A stretch of DNA of 64,000 nucleotides. It comes from Rhodovulum strictum (lineage in GTDB: Bacteria; Pseudomonadota; Alphaproteobacteria; Rhodobacterales; Rhodobacteraceae). Below, in pieces: positions 62,892 through 64,000 of this stretch. The stretch's first letter is position 1. Each line of letters begins with the position of its first letter. The position numbers and the translations under genes were made by a program. The notes under the pieces are model-generated. The model did no database searches and had not been told where the DNA came from. It saw only the letters and a list, made by a program, of their open reading frames with translations. The stretch covers positions 62,001-126,000 of the forward strand of contig NZ_WJPO01000007.1 in NCBI RefSeq assembly GCF_009649175.1, in the 5' to 3' direction.

Positions 62892-64000
62892 CCGGCGGGG
62901 CGGCGGGCGACGGCGGCGGGCTGCGGCTGGCCGATCTGCCCGTCGTGTTCCTGTCCTATGACGAACCCTGGGCCGACGAGACCTGGGCCGCCTTGCAGGC
63001 GCTGCGCCCCGATTCGCTGCGCGTGCATGGGGTCAGGGGGCTGAATGCCTGTCATGTCGCCGCCGCCGATGCCGCGGCCAGCGACTGGTTCCTGACCGTC
63101 GATGCCGACACCACGCCCGCGCCCGGCCTGTTCGACCAGCAGGTGCCCGCGGCGCTCCTGCAACCCGTGTTCCGGCTGGACTGGCTGGCGCGCAACGCGG
63201 TCAACGGGATCGTCTCGGGCAATGGCTGCGTCAAGCTCTGGCCGCGCGAGCTGGTGCTGGCGATGCGCTCGCACGAGGCGGCGCCGCGGGGGCGGATCTC
63301 GCTCGATGCCGATATCGGGCAGATCCGGCCGGGGGTGACGCGCAACATCGCGATGCCGGGCTGCCATGCCGTGACCGATCCCGCGCACACGCCCTTTCAC
63401 GCCTTTCGCGCCGGGTTCCGCGAGGCGACATTCCTTGCCCATCTGCGCGCCAGCGCCCCGGCGCAGCCCGCGGGCGATGCTCTGCGCCGCCTGATCGGCG
63501 TCTGGGCCTCGGTCGGGGCACATGCGCGCAACGGGCTGTGGGTGATCCATGGCGCGCGGCTGGCGCTGTGGATGGCGCTGACCTGGCAGGACCGCGACCT
63601 GACCGAGGTCAACGACCCCGAGCGCATGCGCCATTTCTGGCAGGATCGCGTCCTGCCCCGGCTCGGCCCGGGTGCTGGCCCGGATATCGGGCGGCTTCGC
63701 TCCGAAACCGCCGCGCTGGGGGCGGCAATCGCGGCGCTGGACGACAGCCTGCCCATCGCCGATCTGGACGCGGCGGCAAGCCGTCTGGCCGCCGGGGCGG
63801 GGATGTTCGGCGCCGCGCATCCGGCCACCGCCATCGACGGGCTGGGCCGCAGTTTCCAGAAGGGACGCGGCGTCGGCACCGATATCGCCACCGCGCGCGC
63901 CTGTTTCGAAACAGCGGCGCTGCTCGGCCATGCCGCGGCCGTCACCAATCTGGGCCGCCTGCACGAACTTGGCCTCGATGCCCCGCCCGATCCCGCCGCG
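62888..64000 (+). CDS. Glycosyltransferase-like protein with Sel1 repeats, 3' end cut by window edge
   Basis: The frame remains open for 371 codons to the last base. Residues ~17-175 match a GT-like domain with VFLSYDEPWADETW, LRVHGVRGLNACH and FLTVDADTTP (a DxD motif), a pattern I recognise from uncharacterised bacterial and phage-associated proteins. From ~310 a Sel1-type repeat begins (GLGRSFQKGRGVGTDIATARACFETAA; NLGRLHELGL). No signal peptide, so it is probably cytoplasmic. It is coupled to the caspase-Sel1 gene. Its length and remaining repeats lie outside the window. Confidence 0.8.
   Translation, partial: MTGGAAGDGGGLRLADLPVVFLSYDEPWADETWAALQALRPDSLRVHGVRGLNACHVAAADAAASDWFLTVDADTTPAPGLFDQQVPAALLQPVFRLDWLARNAVNGIVSGNGCVKLWPRELVLAMRSHEAAPRGRISLDADIGQIRPGVTRNIAMPGCHAVTDPAHTPFHAFRAGFREATFLAHLRASAPAQPAGDALRRLIGVWASVGAHARNGLWVIHGARLALWMALTWQDRDLTEVNDPERMRHFWQDRVLPRLGPGAGPDIGRLRSETAALGAAIAALDDSLPIADLDAAASRLAAGAGMFGAAHPATAIDGLGRSFQKGRGVGTDIATARACFETAALLGHAAAVTNLGRLHELGLDAPPDPAA

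Noticed and set aside
60807-64000. Caspase locus as an abortive-infection defence system.
   Set aside because: The caspase has a clear Sec signal peptide and no sensor, gasdermin, CHAT-partner or nuclease gene is next to it. A role in the envelope fits better.

Overview
The window is about 64 kb of very GC-rich DNA (roughly 68-70% G+C by eye). It is densely packed with short intergenic gaps, ATGA/GTGA start-stop overlaps and several GTG/TTG starts. The gene content points to an alphaproteobacterium of the Rhodobacteraceae/Paracoccaceae: an RTX-Hint protein, TRAP transporters, a bluE/cobC/cobU cobalamin segment, an EF-P/EpmA pair and acetone carboxylase. No rRNA, tRNA, IS element, phage, CRISPR array or origin was found. 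Species cannot be named from the sequence alone.

Layout. 1-6880 (minus): an operon of an ABC importer, two DUF1989 'urea carboxylase-associated' proteins and a biotin-dependent carboxylase that runs off the left edge. It is preceded by a recognisable guanidine-I (ykkC) riboswitch, so the operon most likely imports and degrades guanidine rather than urea. 7122-8825: a chemoreceptor. 8966-12134: a cobalamin segment with cobU, a cobalamin riboswitch upstream of a small Cys-rich protein, and divergent bluE-cobC. 12242-20252: a three-gene, translationally coupled operon of large exported proteins (1347, 476 and 847 aa) that I cannot assign. Two of them share repeated modules, and this is the best candidate for an undescribed system. 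20307-22011: divergent efp (TTG start) and epmA. 22027-32169 (minus): a probable single operon for uptake (TRAP) and CoA-dependent side-chain degradation of phenylpropanoids (feruloyl-CoA-synthase-like ligase, hydratase, SDR dehydrogenase, acyl-CoA dehydrogenase, CouO-like hydrolase, MarR regulator), with a palindromic operator at the promoter. 32291-35404: an RTX-repeat/Hint protein and a small membrane protein, with an 11-base homopolymer between them.

35468-41980: a polyamine-type ABC importer with an Asp/Glu-racemase-family gene, and a divergent FCD-GntR regulator plus GNAT gene with a palindrome in between. 42097-45924: a multi-PAS GGDEF-EAL protein. 46082-48629: an ExbB-ExbD-ExbD-TonB energiser operon. 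48741-50388: a RuBisCO-like protein with a cupin. 50549-57499: acetone carboxylase acxABC with an unusual AcxR-type activator lacking the GAFTGA loop and a normal Walker B. 57534-64000: a radical SAM protein and two glycosyltransferases, divergent from a caspase-Sel1 protein and a glycosyltransferase-like-Sel1 protein cut by the right edge. This is a second unusual locus.

Much of the window is catabolic (guanidine, phenylpropanoids, acetone, probably amine-type substrates), each module with its own transporter and/or regulator. Starts were chosen by Shine-Dalgarno match and coupling to the upstream stop. Domain calls are from motif recognition, not from database searches.
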